Assembly: GCA_003260075.1 (NCBI GenBank)
Contig: QLIY01000498.1
Location: forward strand, 53,720-117,719
From: Phallusia mammillata
Lineage: Eukaryota > Chordata > Ascidiacea > Phlebobranchia > Ascidiidae
Direction: 5' to 3'
DNA length: 64,000 nucleotides
The notes under the pieces were generated by a model. It saw only the letters and a list, made by a program, of their open reading frames with translations, searched no databases and was not told the origin of the DNA. The translations under genes were made by a program, and so were the position numbers. Position 1 is the first letter of the stretch. Each line of letters begins with the position of its first letter. Of the stretch, positions 62,961 to 64,000 are shown piece by piece.

Positions 62961-63729
62961 GGACAATTTCTACTTTACATGACATGTCGATGTAAGCAGT
63001 TGGTGACCTTAATTGTAAAGCACTGGGTGGGAGAATGCTGCTTAAATTTCTTGTTCAGCGCTTGACCCCCCCCCCCCAGCAGTTGGTGACCTTAATTGTA
63101 AAGCACTGGGTGGGAGAATGCTGCTCAAATTTGTTGTTCATCACTTGACTATCTTTACGACTGGTCCTGCATACAAGCCTGGCCTTTTTATGAATAAATA
63201 TAATTCCGGTTTCAAACCGTTTCTGGAGGTAGGGGCGCCACAAAGGGACGTGTCGATTTCGTTGTCAGACCTACTGACATTTGAATGTGAAAGTTGATTA
63301 GCCCCACAAGTCAGACATTTAATATTTGTTAATTCATTACAAACTGTGGCACAGTTGGTGGATAATGGCTAAACCAGCTGTACCTACGCTGTATTAAAAG
63401 CGTCATGTGCATGTCAGTGGAGCTTACAAAAAAGTGAGTGCAAGGCGCAGAAAGTCAACTCGGCTCGGGAGAAAACGTTGGTGGAACTAGTCGAGAGAGT
63501 CCTAATAAAAACTAAAATCCCATGCTTGGAAAAGAGGGTCGGGTTCGATATTTAAACTATGCATGTACACATATTGGAAACAATTATGTTTTTAACGGCA
63601 TCACACAGCATGAAGGGGTTGCACAACTGAACCAAAAAGACAAAAACGTTTTATGGACGAAAAAGCGGAGCACAATTTACAACACCACAAACAGAAATAT
63701 GTCATTAGAATTCAAAATAAAGTACATTT
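62961..63729. other. Non-coding region with one unmerged duplicate
   Basis: About 75 bp (CAGTTGGTGACCTTAATTG onward) is repeated across C-run 63066-63076. No gene could be supported in the rest. Confidence 0.6.
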
Positions 63730-64000
63730 TGTTTTGAGCAGGGATTGCATCAGGTTGTAACACTGATTCAGCGTTGTTTTTCACGCGGGTGGAAAACCCA
63801 CAAGCGGAAGTTCGGCCGTTGCTTTCCACCGATGTTTAGCGCTCGATCCATTGCCGGACATTGGGGAACGGGCCTGTTGGTTCGGGCGTCCTTGGTTGCG
63901 ACTTGTACTATGGTGCTGAGTCGTCTTGGCCGGTGCCGCCGGATAACAAACAGCCCAATGCCCGCTAGACGGTCGTGTTGATACGATGTCTACTTGTGGT
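63730..64000. other. GC-rich, coding-like edge segment of unknown strand
   Basis: Markedly richer in GC than its surroundings. Plus frame 1 is open for about 78 codons. The minus strand has a frame of about 70 codons rich in S, T, Q, N and R. Other plus frames hold protein-like stretches that stop early. It may be the first exon of a gene beyond 64000 or a decayed one; the coding strand cannot be chosen. Confidence 0.3.

Overview
The window looks like nuclear DNA of an invertebrate chordate, most likely an ascidian (Ciona-type) from a very heterozygous individual. The reasons are AT-rich introns of a few hundred bases to a few kb, four intron-rich animal genes, many short non-autonomous DNA transposons, and numerous blocks present twice with several percent divergence. 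The species call is inference. No bacterial or phage features, rRNA, CRISPR array or convincing tRNA gene was seen.

Layout. (1) 228-9380, minus strand: most of a single-pass membrane protein with a long ectodomain and a long coiled-coil tail, best read as an EVC2/limbin-like gene; its 3' end lies beyond base 1. (2) 10225-17217, minus strand: a complete gene with two doublecortin (DCX) domains, a HELP motif and an EMAP-type WD40 propeller, i.e. a DCX-EMAP-like microtubule protein. (3) 22006-35416, plus strand: a Cys-loop ligand-gated channel subunit of the GABA-A/glycine type with a PAR motif before TM2; the signal-peptide exon was not found. (4) 37390-61520, plus strand: a complete 27-exon molybdo-flavoenzyme of the xanthine dehydrogenase/aldehyde oxidase family, about 1266 residues. 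All four were rebuilt exon by exon with matching splice phases. The one junction I could not close is before the transmembrane exon of gene 1. The genes do not form an obvious pathway. Genes 1 and 2 both point to cilia or microtubules by family, but their proximity may be chance.

Assembly structure. The window holds about 40 runs of G (a few of C), typically 10-11 bases and five of 39-98 bases, plus four single N's. Most short runs and N's sit between two diverged copies of the same sequence. These are best explained as contig joins where the overlapping ends of two haplotypes were not merged. They falsely duplicate exons, chiefly in gene 4, and some small contigs between runs carry coding-like fragments that fit no resident gene. 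Genuine biology can still be read from this. One duplicated block gives a filled and an empty version of the same site, defining a 495-bp transposon with a TA target site.

The remaining sequence is intron and intergenic DNA with hAT-type elements (several with 8-bp target duplications), foldback elements, tRNA-like SINE fragments and a degenerate tandem repeat near 62.3-63.0 kb. The palindrome TGACGTCA is strikingly concentrated in the exons of genes 1 and 2. I did not find a convincing new multi-gene system.
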